DNA of 64,000 bases from Bacillus suaedaesalsae (GCF_016890225.1 NZ_JAFELM010000044.1:62001-126000); one strand, 5' to 3'. Positions 46,595-57,566 are shown, counted from the first letter of the stretch. Notes: generated from the letters alone by a model not told the origin. A program made the numbers and translations.

Positions 46595-46623
46595 AGTCTA
46601 CGAAATTCAAACTGAATCGTCAA
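46595..46623 (-). promoter_or_regulatory. Sigma-A-type promoter of valS
   Basis: On the minus strand TTGACG (46618-46623) and TAGACT (46595-46600) are 17 bp apart, placing the start at about 46588, just before the T-box leader. Confidence 0.65.
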
Positions 46624-46743
46624 TAAGTATTTCCAATATTTTTGTATTGTATACAAAGTTGTGTATTTTGCCTAGACATCTGTCACAATTGGAGGTTATA
46701 GAGCATATCCTATGTATAACATTAAATGATTAGGAGGGTGTTT

Positions 46744-46938
46744 ATGAAAAGAAGACGGTATAACCCTTATTCCCTTCCTCCTTGGTTACGTTATTGTCGT
46801 GGTGTAGCTGCACAAGTGATCATTCCCCTAACCATCTTTCAAGCAATCAGAACAATATTTCTCCCAACCACCTTTGATGTATTGGTACTAGCAATCTTTA
46901 TTTTACTTGCAGTTAGTTTTCATCTTGAGTGGATTTAA
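46744..46938 (+). CDS. Small uncharacterised membrane protein
   Basis: A 64-residue protein on the plus strand starting at ATG 46744, seven bases after a strong TAGGAGGG site. It has a basic, aromatic amino end (MKRRRYNPYSLPPWLRYCRG). Two hydrophobic helices follow (about 24-42 and 46-63), ending HLEWI. It stands alone between valS and ysxE and is followed by a terminator. No family is recognised. A CATATCCTA element 30 bp upstream could be a sporulation -10, but this is speculative. The ribosome site and helix pattern support a real gene. Confidence 0.68.
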   Translation: MKRRRYNPYSLPPWLRYCRGVAAQVIIPLTIFQAIRTIFLPTTFDVLVLAIFILLAVSFHLEWI

Positions 46939-47013
46939 TGGAAGGCTTTTATTGCCAATCTAACCTTTAGGAAAACACATGTGATCGTGTAAATTACTAA
47001 CAGTAACAAGCTT

Positions 47014-47052
47014 ACGCTTAGGGTATAGGTCAATTTCCCCTAAGCGTCTTTC
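47014..47052 (+). terminator. Intrinsic terminator of the small membrane protein gene
   Basis: Ten-base perfect stem ACGCTTAGGG (47014-47023) with its complement (47038-47047), 14-base loop, then CTTTCTATTT. Confidence 0.78.
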
Positions 47053-47251
47053 TATTTAACAAAAAATATACTTAACTTACTGTTTAACAACCTCTAGTTC
47101 ACATTTAGCTGTTGATCCAATGGAATCTTAATAATGGAGGACATACGGTTTGTTACCATTTATTGATAATATGCCTATAAGCATTATTTTAAGATATTTT
47201 AAGTTAACTGAACTATATTGAGAAAGATTCAATAAAACACCTGACATATAA

Positions 47252-47295
47252 AATAAAAATAGCAGACCATTTTTCATCATTTAGGTCTGCTATTT
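47252..47295 (-). terminator. Intrinsic terminator of ysxE
   Basis: Twelve-base perfect stem AAATAGCAGACC (47257-47268) with its complement (47284-47295), followed by TTTATTTTAT on the minus strand. Confidence 0.88.
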
Positions 47296-47330
47296 CATAT
47301 CATTTTTTTACTATACAGGTTAGCTTCTAC

Positions 47331-48371
47331 TTACTCCTGCTGAGATTCTTCTTGTTGTTTTTTCTGTTCTTCATACATCACAACGCTTGTTAAGAAATAC
47401 TCAATATTTTTCATTTGCCAATACGCTCGTTGCAGAGCTTGAACATGCTTTATTTCTGTTTTACTTTTTTGGTTTGTTCGATACTGTGTGACGACATTGT
47501 ACATCTTTTCTGGATAGGACAGTTGAGTGATAAATAGCGTTAATTCTTCTTCTCTTAATGGAAAGTGATTTCTGTAGGTTTGGAACCATTGAAATCGATC
47601 GTCTGTTGACATTGGATACGTATTGCAGGAGCGATAGAAGAAATAAAGTAGATCATATATTGGTGGTAAATAGCTGCTTCGTTCGAAATTAATAAACATT
47701 CCGTGACCTTCGACATTATATAAAAAATGTTTAAATGAGGGCTTTCCATGTGTAAACACAATCCGGTAGGTCTCTTTTTCTTCCATTAGCTCTTGCCACT
47801 CATCTAGCTTGCGGATTGCAAATTCACACGCTCTAATCATCTCTTGGTAAAACGTACAAAAGTATAGCTCAAATGGGGACATGTAAGTTTTGTCCTCACA
47901 GCTTTCCACATACCGAGCCATTTCTTCATTTCTTCTCTTCCATTTCTCTTTCATTTGCTCAATAAAATAGCTTACATTCTCAGATGTAATTTCCTCTTCC
48001 TTCACAGTTCTAGCATGAAGTTCTCCTAATTGCTTAAATAACGTAAATGCATGATCATTTCTCTCTTCTTCTACATAATCTTCAAGCCATGGCATTAAAT
48101 AATAAGCATCATGTTCTTCATCATAGACAATATGTGAACCTGTTTTTGTACGGTAAATTGGAACACCAAATCCATATGCTTTATAGTGTAAAAACTTCAT
48201 ATTATCAGAGAAACCTTTAATATGCGGATAAGGGATTTTGGATTTTTTAAGTGCTACTACTCCATGATTAGAGTGTACTTTTTTGATATTTCCTAAATCC
48301 TCAATATACTCCGCTTCTATTCCATATTCATTTAAAAGAAGTTGATACTTATGATTAACATTAGTAGTCAT
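47331..48371 (-). CDS. ysxE: Spore coat kinase-like protein YsxE
   Basis: YsxE belongs to the CotS family of spore coat proteins with a choline-kinase-like fold. The 346-residue protein keeps that fold's outline: a degenerate amino lobe and VFTHGKPSFKHFLYN, where an active kinase would show HGD..N. The catalytic Asp is therefore replaced and activity is doubtful. It lies just after spoVID, as in B. subtilis where both are mother-cell genes. The carboxyl end is Gln/Glu-rich. Confidence 0.9.
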   Translation of the reverse strand: MTTNVNHKYQLLLNEYGIEAEYIEDLGNIKKVHSNHGVVALKKSKIPYPHIKGFSDNMKFLHYKAYGFGVPIYRTKTGSHIVYDEEHDAYYLMPWLEDYVEEERNDHAFTLFKQLGELHARTVKEEEITSENVSYFIEQMKEKWKRRNEEMARYVESCEDKTYMSPFELYFCTFYQEMIRACEFAIRKLDEWQELMEEKETYRIVFTHGKPSFKHFLYNVEGHGMFINFERSSYLPPIYDLLYFFYRSCNTYPMSTDDRFQWFQTYRNHFPLREEELTLFITQLSYPEKMYNVVTQYRTNQKSKTEIKHVQALQRAYWQMKNIEYFLTSVVMYEEQKKQQEESQQE

Positions 48372-48424
48372 CTTTCATGTGCACTTCCTTTATGTTGTCT
48401 GTGCAGATTTTTTAACTATCTAAA

Positions 48425-48456
48425 GAAAGACGTGAGGAGTCATCACTCTCTCACGT
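48425..48456 (-). terminator. Possible terminator between spoVID and ysxE
   Basis: Stem ACGTGAG/CTCACGT with inner AGT/ACT pairs (48430-48456), then CTTTCTTT on the minus strand. The T-run is modest, so read-through into ysxE is likely. Confidence 0.6.
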
Positions 48457-48466
48457 TTTTCTCTTC

Positions 48467-49579
48467 TTATTTCCCGCTCACAGCTGGAACTGGAATGTAA
48501 AGGATTTGGCCGACAGCTAAATCCTCTCTCTCTAAATTGTTCACTCTTATGAGTGTTTGTGGTTGTACTTCGTATCTTTCTGCAATTGCTTGAAGTGATT
48601 CATCCTTTTGGACGATACACATTTTAAGTCTAGTCGTTTCAGATTCATCCTCTTTTGCAAAGATCTTTGTTAAATACAATGTATTCTCATCACGTTTGCC
48701 GTGCTCCGCAGAATCATCATTTTCTACTTCTGCTTTTTCTGTTTCAATCCTGCTCTTGAATTCAAATTGAGGCGCCTGTCTTGTGAACACATATGCTTCC
48801 TCATCGGCTACTTCTTCTGCAACCTCTTCTTCTTCATTTGCATTTAAAAACTCTTCTTCTACTACTTCTTGCTCTACTTCTTGCTCTTCTTCTAGTTCTT
48901 CTACTTCACTAAATACCTCCACAGCTTCTTCGCTTAAGCTAGGGTCTCTCTTCGCTTCTACGACAAAAGGTGTGAAAGGACTTGAATCTTCTTCTGCCTC
49001 TTCACTATCAGGCTCTTCATCAAAGCCTCTCATTAAAGGCTGAACTAGTTCTTCTTCTCTAGGTAGTTCATTCGTTTCTTCCACTACCTCTTCTTCAACT
49101 GCTACTGCAGAAACCGGTTCACTTTCAACAGGCGAAGTTGCTTCCTCTTGATCACCATAAATACCAGTAATCGCTAATTCTGCTTCTAACAGTAAATTCC
49201 CTCTTTGAGGAAGTTCATAGTCAAACGACTCGATTGACACATAAACATCATTTAAGCTTTGAATTCTGTTCTTTGGAATTGTAATATCAACTGGGAATTT
49301 ATGCGTTAAGCAAGAAACTCCATCTTCTCGACATGTCACTTCCTGAACAACTCTAGCACCTGTAGGAAATTCACGATTATTCTCATCCTCTGTATTACGT
49401 GCATGATATTCTCCTGTTAGAACTAATCCTCCTCTAACAGATATATATTGTTCATGCTCTTGAATGCTAATCTCTGGATCTAATGACATAGATAGCAGTT
49501 CAGATACTTCCTGTCCTTTTTCAAACCAAATGGATTCTTCTACTGTAAATCGTATCGACGATTGGTTATCAACAGTCAA
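48467..49579 (-). CDS. spoVID: Stage VI sporulation protein D
   Basis: SpoVID directs coat encasement, binding SpoIVA and SafA around the forespore. The start is a TTG at 49579 behind GAAAGGAGG, giving 370 residues; the ORF extends six codons further through the ribosome site. The amino domain (about 1-130) matches the B. subtilis pattern FTVEESIWFEKGQEVSELLS. A long Glu-rich linker (about 140-310) follows. A carboxyl LysM domain (about 322-368, IVQKDESLQAIAERYEV) ends the protein. Its partner SafA is encoded at 5561-7144. Confidence 0.94.
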   Translation of the reverse strand: MTVDNQSSIRFTVEESIWFEKGQEVSELLSMSLDPEISIQEHEQYISVRGGLVLTGEYHARNTEDENNREFPTGARVVQEVTCREDGVSCLTHKFPVDITIPKNRIQSLNDVYVSIESFDYELPQRGNLLLEAELAITGIYGDQEEATSPVESEPVSAVAVEEEVVEETNELPREEELVQPLMRGFDEEPDSEEAEEDSSPFTPFVVEAKRDPSLSEEAVEVFSEVEELEEEQEVEQEVVEEEFLNANEEEEVAEEVADEEAYVFTRQAPQFEFKSRIETEKAEVENDDSAEHGKRDENTLYLTKIFAKEDESETTRLKMCIVQKDESLQAIAERYEVQPQTLIRVNNLEREDLAVGQILYIPVPAVSGK

Positions 49580-49829
49580 GTCCGTTCCTCCTTTCAAACC
49601 CCCATCAAAATTATTAAGATGTCATTTAAGACATATGATAAAACTTGCCCATTTATGAAGGAAATTTTAAATTAGAGAGCTTTTATTTCTTATGAGCTTG
49701 CATGGGATATTTACTTTTTTCATTACGTATTGTGGGGTTTTCCCGTTTTCTGAAGTACTTTAAAGAATTCCTCCATTTTGATCCGAATCAACTCATCAGG
49801 TTATCCCCTCACAACATCCATATCCATAC

Positions 49830-49864
49830 AAAAAAGCACCATCCCATAAAAAATGAGATGGTGC
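49830..49864 (-). terminator. Intrinsic terminator of the hem operon
   Basis: Twelve-base stem GCACCATCTCAT/ATGGGATGGTGC (49836-49864, one wobble) followed by TTTTTTG on the minus strand, seven bases after hemL. Confidence 0.9.
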
Positions 49865-49871
49865 CTTAAAA

Positions 49872-51161
49872 TTATTTAGCAAGCTTGGAAAATGCCATTT
49901 CAGCTGCCTGGATTGTCTTTTGGATATCTTTGTCTGTATGTGCGGTCGATAGGAACATCCCTTCAAATTGTGAAGGTGGTAAGAAAACTCCTTCTTCGAG
50001 CATGTATTGGTAATACTCAGCAAACATATCTAGATCACATGTCTTTGCTTGTTCATAATTTGTTACTTCTTCATTAGTTAGGAAGAAACCAACCATTGAC
50101 CCTGCTCTTGTAAATTGGTGTGGAATGTTATACTTCTCTGCAGCTTGTTTCATTCCTGAGATTAGCCTGTTTGCTTTACGATCAAATTCTTCGTAACTAT
50201 CTGGAGTCAGCTTTTTAAGCGTTTCATATCCTGCAGTCATTGCTAATGGATTTCCTGATAACGTACCGGCTTGATAGATTGGTCCACTTGGTGCGATTTG
50301 CTCCATAACTTCTCTTCTGCCACCGTAAGCGCCAACAGGTAGTCCACCACCAATTACTTTCCCTAAACAGGTTAGGTCTGGTGTAATTCCAAACTCTCCT
50401 TGTGCACAATGATAACCAACACGGAATCCTGTCATAACTTCATCAAAGATTAATAGAGCGCCATATTGCGTCGTAATCTCTCTTAAGCCTTCTAGATAAC
50501 CTGGTTGTGGAGGGACAACTCCCATGTTTCCAGCAACCGGTTCAATAATCACTCCGGCAATGTCATCTCCAAATTGTTCAAACGCATATTTCACACTTTC
50601 AATATCATTGTAAGGAACTGTGATTGTGTTTTGAGCAATACCTTCTGGTACACCTGGGCTGTCTGGAAGTCCAAGTGTCGCAACACCAGAACCTGCTTTG
50701 ATCAATAGAGAGTCTCCATGGCCATGATAACAGCCTTCAAACTTCATAATCTTATTACGGCCAGTGAAACCACGAGCTAAGCGTAGTGCACTCATTGTTG
50801 CCTCTGTACCTGAACTCACCATACGTACCATCTCGATTGACGGTACGCGTTCAATAACCATTTTCGCAACTTCTGTCTCGAGTAAAGTTGGCGCACCGAA
50901 GCTTGTACCTGACTCTGTTACCTTTTTGATTGCCTCTACAACTGTATCATCCGAATGTCCATGAATTAACGGGCCCCAGGATAATACATAATCAATATAT
51001 TCATTTCCATCAATATCATAGATTTTAGAACCTTTTCCTCGTTCCATGAAAATTGGGTCCATCTTTACTGATTTGAATGCACGAACTGGGCTGTTTACAC
51101 CCCCTGGAAGAACCTCTTTCGCTTCCTTAAATGCTTCTTTAGATTTCGTATATTGCTTCAT
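49872..51161 (-). CDS. hemL: Glutamate-1-semialdehyde 2,1-aminomutase
   Basis: HemL converts glutamate-1-semialdehyde to 5-aminolevulinate with PLP. The 429-residue class III aminotransferase-type enzyme shows [38 protein letters not shown] and the PLP lysine in [17 protein letters not shown]. It is last in hemA-X-C-D-B-L, 15 bp after hemB. Confidence 0.98.
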   Translation of the reverse strand: MKQYTKSKEAFKEAKEVLPGGVNSPVRAFKSVKMDPIFMERGKGSKIYDIDGNEYIDYVLSWGPLIHGHSDDTVVEAIKKVTESGTSFGAPTLLETEVAKMVIERVPSIEMVRMVSSGTEATMSALRLARGFTGRNKIMKFEGCYHGHGDSLLIKAGSGVATLGLPDSPGVPEGIAQNTITVPYNDIESVKYAFEQFGDDIAGVIIEPVAGNMGVVPPQPGYLEGLREITTQYGALLIFDEVMTGFRVGYHCAQGEFGITPDLTCLGKVIGGGLPVGAYGGRREVMEQIAPSGPIYQAGTLSGNPLAMTAGYETLKKLTPDSYEEFDRKANRLISGMKQAAEKYNIPHQFTRAGSMVGFFLTNEEVTNYEQAKTCDLDMFAEYYQYMLEEGVFLPPSQFEGMFLSTAHTDKDIQKTIQAAEMAFSKLAK

Positions 51162-51176
51162 TGTATGTGCCTCCTG

Positions 51177-52151
51177 TTATTCGTTCTCGGACAACCATCT
51201 AGCCGCATCTTTTGCAAAATATGTAATGATTAAATCGGCTCCTGCACGTTTTATACTAATAAGCTTTTCTAATACAATTTCCTTTTCAGAGATCCAACCA
51301 TTTTGAGCTGCGGCTTTGATCATGGAATATTCTCCACTTACATTGTAAGCAACGATTGGAGCGTTAAAGTTATTTTTCACATCGCGCATGATATCTAAAT
51401 ACGATAACGCAGGTTTCACGATTAAGAAGTCTGCTCCTTCATTTAAATCTGATTCTGCTTCACGCAAAGCTTCTAAGCGGTTTGCCGGATCCATTTGGTA
51501 GGTCTTACGATCTCCAAATTGTGGTGTGCTATGTGCTGCGTCTCTAAATGGACCGTAGAATGCTGAAGCATATTTCACAGCGTAAGACATAATAGGTACA
51601 TCAACAAAACCAGCTTCATCTAATCCTTGACGAATAGCTGCAACGAAGCCATCCATCATATTAGATGGTGCAATAATATCAGCACCCGCTTTCGCTTGGC
51701 TTACAGCTGTTTTCGCTAACAGCTTCAATGATTTATCGTTTTGCACATAACCGTCCTCTACAACTCCACAATGACCGTGGGATGTGTATTGACAAAGACA
51801 CGTATCAGCTACTACTACCAACTCAGGGTATTGTTGTTTTACAAGTCGTGTTGCTTTTTGAACGATGCCATTCTCGTCATATGCACAAGACCCAACATCA
51901 TCCTTCTCGTTTGGAACTCCAAATAAAATAACAGATTTAAGTCCAAGTGATACAACCTCTTGAATTTCCTCTAATAACAAGTCTAGTGATAAATGATAAA
52001 CTCCTGGCATAGAAGGAACTTCATGTTTATAATTCTCTTGCTCAACAACAAAAATCGGATAAATAAAATCTTCTTTATGTAAAAAGGTTTCTCTAACCAT
52101 CTCACGCAGGGCAGATGTTCGACGAAGACGTCTATGACGATCAATATTCAC
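51177..52151 (-). CDS. hemB: Porphobilinogen synthase
   Basis: HemB joins two 5-aminolevulinate molecules into porphobilinogen. The 324-residue protein has the cysteine zinc site [15 protein letters not shown] near residue 120 and two Schiff-base lysines ([15 protein letters not shown] and [11 protein letters not shown]). It overlaps hemD by four bases. The catalytic zinc-type site, rather than the magnesium-only variant, is present. Confidence 0.98.
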   Translation of the reverse strand: MNIDRHRRLRRTSALREMVRETFLHKEDFIYPIFVVEQENYKHEVPSMPGVYHLSLDLLLEEIQEVVSLGLKSVILFGVPNEKDDVGSCAYDENGIVQKATRLVKQQYPELVVVADTCLCQYTSHGHCGVVEDGYVQNDKSLKLLAKTAVSQAKAGADIIAPSNMMDGFVAAIRQGLDEAGFVDVPIMSYAVKYASAFYGPFRDAAHSTPQFGDRKTYQMDPANRLEALREAESDLNEGADFLIVKPALSYLDIMRDVKNNFNAPIVAYNVSGEYSMIKAAAQNGWISEKEIVLEKLISIKRAGADLIITYFAKDAARWLSENE

Positions 52152-52936
52152 TTTACTTCCTCCTTATGGTTATAATACATAACGATTTCATGTACTAGGG
52201 ATTCTATTGTATATGTAGTTGGAACAATTTTTGGGTTTAACCCAACGTTCTCCGCAGCAGCTTTTGTAATCGGGCCAATACAGCATATAACCGCTGAATC
52301 AATCCACTTCTTCCAATTTTCACCGTCTAACAAGCGAACAAAGTTTTGAACAGTAGATGGACTCGTGAATGTAAATACATCAATTGATGTTGAAAGTAAT
52401 TCTGTTAATCTTTCTGATGAAGTAGGACAGTATGTTTCGTAGGCTGTTAGCTCATCCACGTTAGCTCCTAGCAATCTTACTTGCTCAGGAATCACACCTC
52501 TAGAAAGATTACCTTTCACATAAAGAACTTTTTGATTTTTCATATCGTATTCTTTAAAGGTGTAAACGAGCCCCTCTGCTACAAATTCTCTTGGCATTAT
52601 GGTTGCTGTTAGTCCATATTTCGATAACGCTTTATGCGTTTTCTCTCCAACTACAGCAATTTTGTTCGATGAGAAATCCGGCTCAATGTTTTTTGATTCT
52701 AACTGTTCAAAAAAGAAATCAATTCCGTTCGCACTCGTAAAAATAAGCCAATCATATGTAGAAGCTTTATGAAGTAATTGTTGCTGCTCTTCCGTAAGAG
52801 TCGCTGCTTTAAACGCAATTAAAGGGAGAGCAACTGGCTCCCCTCCATATTTTAAAACTTGGAATATAAAATCTTCACTTTGTTTTTCAGCGCGAGTTAT
52901 AAAAACTTTTTTATTTTGTAAAGGCAAGGAAGCCAC
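52148..52936 (-). CDS. hemD: Uroporphyrinogen-III synthase
   Basis: HemD cyclises hydroxymethylbilane with ring D inversion. The family is poorly conserved; the 262-residue sequence still shows [13 protein letters not shown] at the start, [16 protein letters not shown] near residue 65 and [12 protein letters not shown] near 180. The start is a GTG sharing one base with the hemC stop (TAGTG). Position between hemC and hemB confirms the call. Confidence 0.95.
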   Translation of the reverse strand: MASLPLQNKKVFITRAEKQSEDFIFQVLKYGGEPVALPLIAFKAATLTEEQQQLLHKASTYDWLIFTSANGIDFFFEQLESKNIEPDFSSNKIAVVGEKTHKALSKYGLTATIMPREFVAEGLVYTFKEYDMKNQKVLYVKGNLSRGVIPEQVRLLGANVDELTAYETYCPTSSERLTELLSTSIDVFTFTSPSTVQNFVRLLDGENWKKWIDSAVICCIGPITKAAAENVGLNPKIVPTTYTIESLVHEIVMYYNHKEEVK

Positions 52937-53868
52937 TACTTTTCAAGCTCCTTCTTTACCTGACTAATCACATCGGCTGCTCCCTTTTCTTTTAACCTGG
53001 CAGCTACTTCTTTCCCAACCTTTTCATAATCAGATCCCGATACAGTTTCTTTAAAAATGGTTTTTCCATCCGGAGTACCAACTAAACCAGTTAAGGAGAT
53101 TTGTCCATCTGAAGCGAGTTCTGCAAATCCGGCAATTGGTACTTGGCAGCCTCCTTCTAGTTCATGTAGGAAGACTCTTTCTGCACTAACTGTAACATCT
53201 GTAGTTGCATCATTAAATTTAGAAAGGAGCTCCCTTAACTCATGATCATCTTCGCGACACTCAATTGATAAAGCCCCTTGCCCTACAGCTGGTAAGCATG
53301 TATCTATGTCTAAGTATTCAGTTACAACTTCTTCTGACCATCCCATACGTTGTAAGCCGGCTGCAGCCAGAATAATCGCGTCGTACTCTTCTGTTTCTAA
53401 TTTAGCTAAACGTGTATCGATGTTTCCACGAATCCACTTTATTTCTAAATCAGGTCGAGCTGCTAATAGCTGTGCACTTCTTCTAAGGCTACTTGTTCCT
53501 ACAACCGCACCTTTTTTTAATTCAGCTAATGAAACGTTTCCCTTTGAAATTAACGCGTCTCGGTAATCAACACGCTTTGGCATACAACCAACTGTTAAAC
53601 CTTTTGGTAATACGGCAGGCATGTCCTTCATGCTATGTACAGCCATATCAATTTCCTTATCGAGCATTGCTTGTTCAATCTCTTTTACAAATAATCCTTT
53701 TCCGCCCACTTTAGAAAGTGTTACATCAAGAATAACATCACCTTTTGTGACAAATTCCTTTAGTTCGAATTCAAAGGGTCCTCCAAGCGCCTTCAATTGT
53801 TCGATAACCCAATTTGTTTGTGTTAATGCAAGTTTACTTTTTCTAGAACCAACAATAATTTTCCTCAT
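52936..53868 (-). CDS. hemC: Porphobilinogen deaminase
   Basis: HemC polymerises four porphobilinogens into hydroxymethylbilane using a covalent dipyrromethane cofactor. The start at 53868 ([18 protein letters not shown]) follows AAGGAGGAAATC; the ORF runs 28 codons further without support. The 310 residues include the cofactor cysteine in [13 protein letters not shown] near residue 240 and [12 protein letters not shown]. It lies between hemX and hemD. Confidence 0.98.
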   Translation of the reverse strand: MRKIIVGSRKSKLALTQTNWVIEQLKALGGPFEFELKEFVTKGDVILDVTLSKVGGKGLFVKEIEQAMLDKEIDMAVHSMKDMPAVLPKGLTVGCMPKRVDYRDALISKGNVSLAELKKGAVVGTSSLRRSAQLLAARPDLEIKWIRGNIDTRLAKLETEEYDAIILAAAGLQRMGWSEEVVTEYLDIDTCLPAVGQGALSIECREDDHELRELLSKFNDATTDVTVSAERVFLHELEGGCQVPIAGFAELASDGQISLTGLVGTPDGKTIFKETVSGSDYEKVGKEVAARLKEKGAADVISQVKKELEK

Positions 53869-53914
53869 GATTTCCTCCTTAAAACACGTTCTACCAGTGT
53901 TTAAGTACATTCTG

Positions 53915-54733
53915 TTATGAATACCAAATATGGAACCTTGATAAACTACCAAATAAAAAGAAATTGATCAGTAATACTAGAAATGCCGCTACATTCCACG
54001 TAGACATTGTTTTCCCCTCAAGTCCTTTTCCGAACCGCAAGTATAAAAGATAGCTATACGTCGTTAAAACAAAGAAGGAACCGAGTACTTTAAAGTCATA
54101 CCACTGGAAATGATCTAGCTTTATATATGCCCATAATAACCCTAAAATTAGCGATAGTAATAGCATGGGAACTCCAATCATATTTAATACATTTGACATA
54201 TGATCTAGCTTTGATAAATCTCCTAGTCGGATGAGACGTTTGCCCCACTTTTTCTTCTTAAGTAAATTATACTGCAACAAATACAAAATAGAAAAAACAC
54301 TCGATATGGTAAACGCTCCATACGATAAAATAGCCATTGTAATGTGAATAAATAAAAGCTCAGATACTAGTTGTTCCGCAAGTAGCGTAGACTGGTGCTG
54401 AGCTGGAGCAAAAGTATGTAAGGCCATTATGAAGAATCCAAGGACATTTGTAAAAAACACGATAAAATCTACTCGTATAAAACGATTAATGGCTAGTGAT
54501 AACGTAATTAATACCCACGAGTAAAAATATAATCCCTCAAATATCGTTAGGATCGGGATTCTACCTGTTTCAATCATTCTGATAAGAAAAAATACCGTCT
54601 GCAAAAGCCAGACAATAGAAAGCAACCAGAAGGCGATTCGATTTGCCTTCCGGTTGTTGTTTAAAAAGTCGATAAAGTATAGCAATACACTCAAAGCATA
54701 TATGATAATCGTTAGATCATAAACCCAGCTCAT
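53915..54733 (-). CDS. hemX: HemX, cytochrome c assembly-type membrane protein
   Basis: HemX is a polytopic membrane protein that lowers HemA protein level in B. subtilis. The 272-residue sequence has about eight membrane helices and the CcsA/CcmC-like layout, though the haem-binding WGxxWxWD motif is degenerate ([17 protein letters not shown]). It is 16 bp after hemA, the normal order. Confidence 0.94.
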   Translation of the reverse strand: MSWVYDLTIIIYALSVLLYFIDFLNNNRKANRIAFWLLSIVWLLQTVFFLIRMIETGRIPILTIFEGLYFYSWVLITLSLAINRFIRVDFIVFFTNVLGFFIMALHTFAPAQHQSTLLAEQLVSELLFIHITMAILSYGAFTISSVFSILYLLQYNLLKKKKWGKRLIRLGDLSKLDHMSNVLNMIGVPMLLLSLILGLLWAYIKLDHFQWYDFKVLGSFFVLTTYSYLLYLRFGKGLEGKTMSTWNVAAFLVLLINFFLFGSLSRFHIWYS

Positions 54734-54749
54734 ACTACAAAATCCTCAC

Positions 54750-56105
54750 TTAGATTTTTGCTGAAGCTTCTTGAGGTGACACATGCCATTTTGCTTCACT
54801 AGCTTCAACATGAGTCTCACGTGCTTTTTGTAATTCTACAGCTTCTTCAATATCAAATATTTTCATAAATAACTTTAAAGATTGTTCAGCGTCCGCTTCT
54901 CCAGCCATTTCCTTCGCCTTTAAAATCGGATCTTTTAGCAGTTGGTTAATAATACTCTTTGTATGTTTGTTAAGCACCTTTTTCTCACGATCCGTTAAGC
55001 CAGGTAACTTTCTCTCAATACTTTGCATCGTTTCCTCTTGAATCGTAAGAGCCTTTTGTCGTAAAGCAGAGATAACCGGGACGACTCCAAGCGTACGCAA
55101 CCATATATTGAAGTCAACAATTTCTTGTTCAATCATTAACTCAATTTTGTCGGCTTCAGCTTGACGCTCTTCCATGTTTGCTTCCACGATACCCTGTAAG
55201 TCATCAATATCATATAGGAAAACACTATCAAGTTTTGACAGGTTTGGGTCTAAGTCTCGAGGCACGGCAATATCTACTAAGAAAATAGGACGTCCCTTTC
55301 GTTTCTTTTCTACCTTCGCCATTAAGCTTTCAGTAATAACATAGTCTTTTGAACCAGTAGAGCTAATCACGATATCTGCTTCAGTTAGCACAGATTCCAG
55401 CATATCCATTGGCTGTGCTGTACCTTTAAACTTAGTAGCTAACTGCTCTGCCTTTTCGAGTGTTCGGTTTACTACCGTAACACGTTCTACGCCGTTTCCA
55501 TGTAAGTTTTGAACAGCAAGTTCACCCATTTTTCCCGCACCAAGGATGACAACATGCTTATTTGTAAGCTGACCAAAAATCTTTTTAGCTAGCTCTACCG
55601 CTGCATAACTTACAGAAACTGCATTCGCACCAATTTCTGTATCAGAGTGCGCTTTTTTTGCTAAGGTAATAGCTTGCTTAAAAAGATGATTAAATACCGT
55701 ACCAGTTGTAAGTGAATCTTGCGCTTCAAGGAAGCTTGTTCGAACTTGTCCTAGAATTTGAGTTTCTCCAAGAACCATAGAATCAAGTCCGCAAGATACA
55801 CGATACAAATGCTCTATCGCCGCATCGTTTTCATAAATTGTAAGGAATGGAGAGATTTCACTTTTATCAATAGTAAACCATTCAGATAAAAACGACTTTA
55901 TATAATAACGACCAGTGTGAAGCTGGTCAACAACTGCATAAATTTCGGTTCGATTACAGGTTGATACAATAATATTTTCCAATATACTCTTTTGTTTATT
56001 TAATTGCTTCATTGCTATAGGCAGCTCTGTTGCATTAAATGTTAACCTTTCACGAATCTCAACAGGGGCAGTTTTATGATTTAAGCCGACAACTACAATA
56101 TGCAT
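54750..56105 (-). CDS. hemA: Glutamyl-tRNA reductase
   Basis: HemA reduces glutamyl-tRNA to glutamate-1-semialdehyde, the first committed and usually regulated step of haem synthesis. The 451-residue protein has catalytic Cys50 in [12 protein letters not shown], the [18 protein letters not shown] block, the NADPH loop [13 protein letters not shown] and a carboxyl dimerisation domain. It heads the hem operon behind an extended -10 promoter. Confidence 0.98.
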   Translation of the reverse strand: MHIVVVGLNHKTAPVEIRERLTFNATELPIAMKQLNKQKSILENIIVSTCNRTEIYAVVDQLHTGRYYIKSFLSEWFTIDKSEISPFLTIYENDAAIEHLYRVSCGLDSMVLGETQILGQVRTSFLEAQDSLTTGTVFNHLFKQAITLAKKAHSDTEIGANAVSVSYAAVELAKKIFGQLTNKHVVILGAGKMGELAVQNLHGNGVERVTVVNRTLEKAEQLATKFKGTAQPMDMLESVLTEADIVISSTGSKDYVITESLMAKVEKKRKGRPIFLVDIAVPRDLDPNLSKLDSVFLYDIDDLQGIVEANMEERQAEADKIELMIEQEIVDFNIWLRTLGVVPVISALRQKALTIQEETMQSIERKLPGLTDREKKVLNKHTKSIINQLLKDPILKAKEMAGEADAEQSLKLFMKIFDIEEAVELQKARETHVEASEAKWHVSPQEASAKI

Positions 56106-56138
56106 TTGTACTATTCCCCCCTAAAATAATCTTCTACC

Positions 56139-56147
56139 ATTATAACA
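56139..56147 (-). promoter_or_regulatory. Extended -10 promoter of hemA
   Basis: TGTTATAAT on the minus strand fits an extended -10 (TGnTATAAT), about 35 bp before the hemA ATG. No clear -35 is present, as often with this class. Confidence 0.65.
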
Positions 56148-56334
56148 TGTCTACTTTTGTCATTTTATTTAAATTTGTGAACAGACTATGAATCCTATGA
56201 TAAGATATTGGTATCTTACTTCATAATGATTTATATACTAAAAAAGTAACTCCAACGAGAACATTATCAAAAACAAATACGTTAATCAAGCATTCTAGCT
56301 CATGTATTTCTTTCCACACTTGAAAGGAGCATTT

Positions 56335-56820
56335 ATGAAAAAACAAAGTATTTTTCCAGGTATATTACTAATCGGCATTGGATTGTACTTTTTATTAGAA
56401 CAACTCCAATTTACTGCACTTCAACAGTTTTATTCATGGCCTACATTATTACTTATTATTGGTGTTGCATTTTTAGCACAAGCCTATAGCGGTCGTGATT
56501 ATCAAAACATTATCCCAGGCTTTATCTTATTAGGTATTGGTGCTCATTTCCATTTACTCAATCTAGTAACACAGTGGCCTGATCATTGGGCTGTTTACAC
56601 AATTATTATTGGTATTGCTTTTTTGTTACGGTATCAGCAAACAAAAACGGGTATGATGCCTGCATTGTTACTTATAGTAATATCCATAATTGCCTTATTT
56701 TATCATAAGGTAAGCGGATGGTTAGGTTGGATTGGTTCACTTGTGGAGTTGATTGAAACGTACTGGCCAGCGGGGCTCATAATTGCAGGAGTTTATTTAT
56801 TGTTCATTAAGAAGAAATAG
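56335..56820 (+). CDS. LiaI/DUF5668-like multi-pass membrane protein
   Basis: The ATG at 56335 follows GAAAGGAGC. The 161-residue protein has about six hydrophobic segments. The first half repeats the motif FPGILLIGIGLYFLLEQL / IPGFILLGIGAHFHLLNL, typical of LiaI-LiaF-like transmembrane regions (DUF5668). It ends in KKK. It stands alone, divergent from hemA. A cell envelope stress role is only suggested by family resemblance. Confidence 0.72.
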   Translation: MKKQSIFPGILLIGIGLYFLLEQLQFTALQQFYSWPTLLLIIGVAFLAQAYSGRDYQNIIPGFILLGIGAHFHLLNLVTQWPDHWAVYTIIIGIAFLLRYQQTKTGMMPALLLIVISIIALFYHKVSGWLGWIGSLVELIETYWPAGLIIAGVYLLFIKKK

Positions 56821-56823
56821 TAA

Positions 56824-56868
56824 GAATAGGCTAATTCGATGTTTTTCGAATAGTCTTTTTTTTCTTTT
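56824..56868 (+). terminator. Intrinsic terminator after the LiaI-like gene
   Basis: Imperfect stem AGGCTAATTCGA with TTCGAATAGTCT, followed by TTTTTTTTCTTTT. Confidence 0.7.
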
Positions 56869-56936
56869 AACTTAACTTTGTTACATCAATAAAATATGCT
56901 CTCCCTCTATAAGGTTTCCTCTCCGTTTAATGGGGA

Positions 56937-56987
56937 TAGTAAAAAGACTGTGGCTACTCATAACTACCCTGAGTTTCAACAGTCTTT
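56937..56987 (-). terminator. Intrinsic terminator of the DUF1648 gene
   Basis: Nine-base stem AAAGACTGT/ACAGTCTTT (56943-56951 with 56979-56987), followed by TTTTTACT on the minus strand. Confidence 0.65.
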
Positions 56988-57011
56988 ACTTCGCGTGATG
57001 ACAACCACAAT

Positions 57012-57512
57012 TTATTTAAGTTTGATCGTTCGAAATAAGAAAAAGAAAACTGTCCCAAATATAGAGAGTAATGTAACAGGCAATAGCCAATTTCCAATAC
57101 CCTTGTATCCTAATGCAACCTGGATGATTTCATAAGATATTAATAAAAACAAGACTGAAATGATTGTTGTAAGTACAGAAAGCACCATTTTAGAGGTAGA
57201 ATATAACCTCTCGGCATTTTCTAACGTTACTTCTACTGGATAATTATATCGATGAGGGTATTTTCTTAGAGGTATAAAAACCATGAATATGATGGTTCCT
57301 ATAATAGGTAACGGCAAAACAGACCATTTACTTCCCCATCCATCTACTTCTCCTGCACCATTAAAGTGAGTCGGGATTTTATCTGGAAGCTCTCCCCACA
57401 TAAAAATAATATAGGCATAAGTTACGAAAAGGATCATTGATGAAAGTACATTCAGTACTCTTTCTGTTGGAGATGTTGGAATGGACAAAATAGGTCTATC
57501 TTTATCGTACAT
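57012..57512 (-). CDS. DUF1648 domain membrane protein
   Basis: The 166-residue protein has four membrane helices. Between the first two is the DUF1648 signature LPDKIPTHFNGAGEVDGWG (about residues 43-61), also seen in SdpI-type immunity proteins and YhdC-like proteins. The carboxyl SdpI extension is absent. The ATG follows GAGGAGGTG. No partner toxin gene is nearby, so an immunity role is not supported. Confidence 0.8.
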   Translation of the reverse strand: MYDKDRPILSIPTSPTERVLNVLSSMILFVTYAYIIFMWGELPDKIPTHFNGAGEVDGWGSKWSVLPLPIIGTIIFMVFIPLRKYPHRYNYPVEVTLENAERLYSTSKMVLSVLTTIISVLFLLISYEIIQVALGYKGIGNWLLPVTLLSIFGTVFFFLFRTIKLK

Positions 57513-57566
57513 TGAATCACCTCCTCTTTACTACTTCATACGTTTTACGTTTACAAAAGTTACATA

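Larger units (their letters stand above)
46939..47330. other. Intergenic region with convergent terminators
   Basis: About 390 bp without a gene, between convergent units. It contains the two terminators listed at 47014-47052 and 47252-47295. The AT-rich 200 bp between them shows nothing recognisable. Confidence 0.75.

Noticed and set aside
57012-57512. The DUF1648 gene as an SdpI-type immunity protein
   Set aside because: The SdpI domain is missing and no toxin gene accompanies it.
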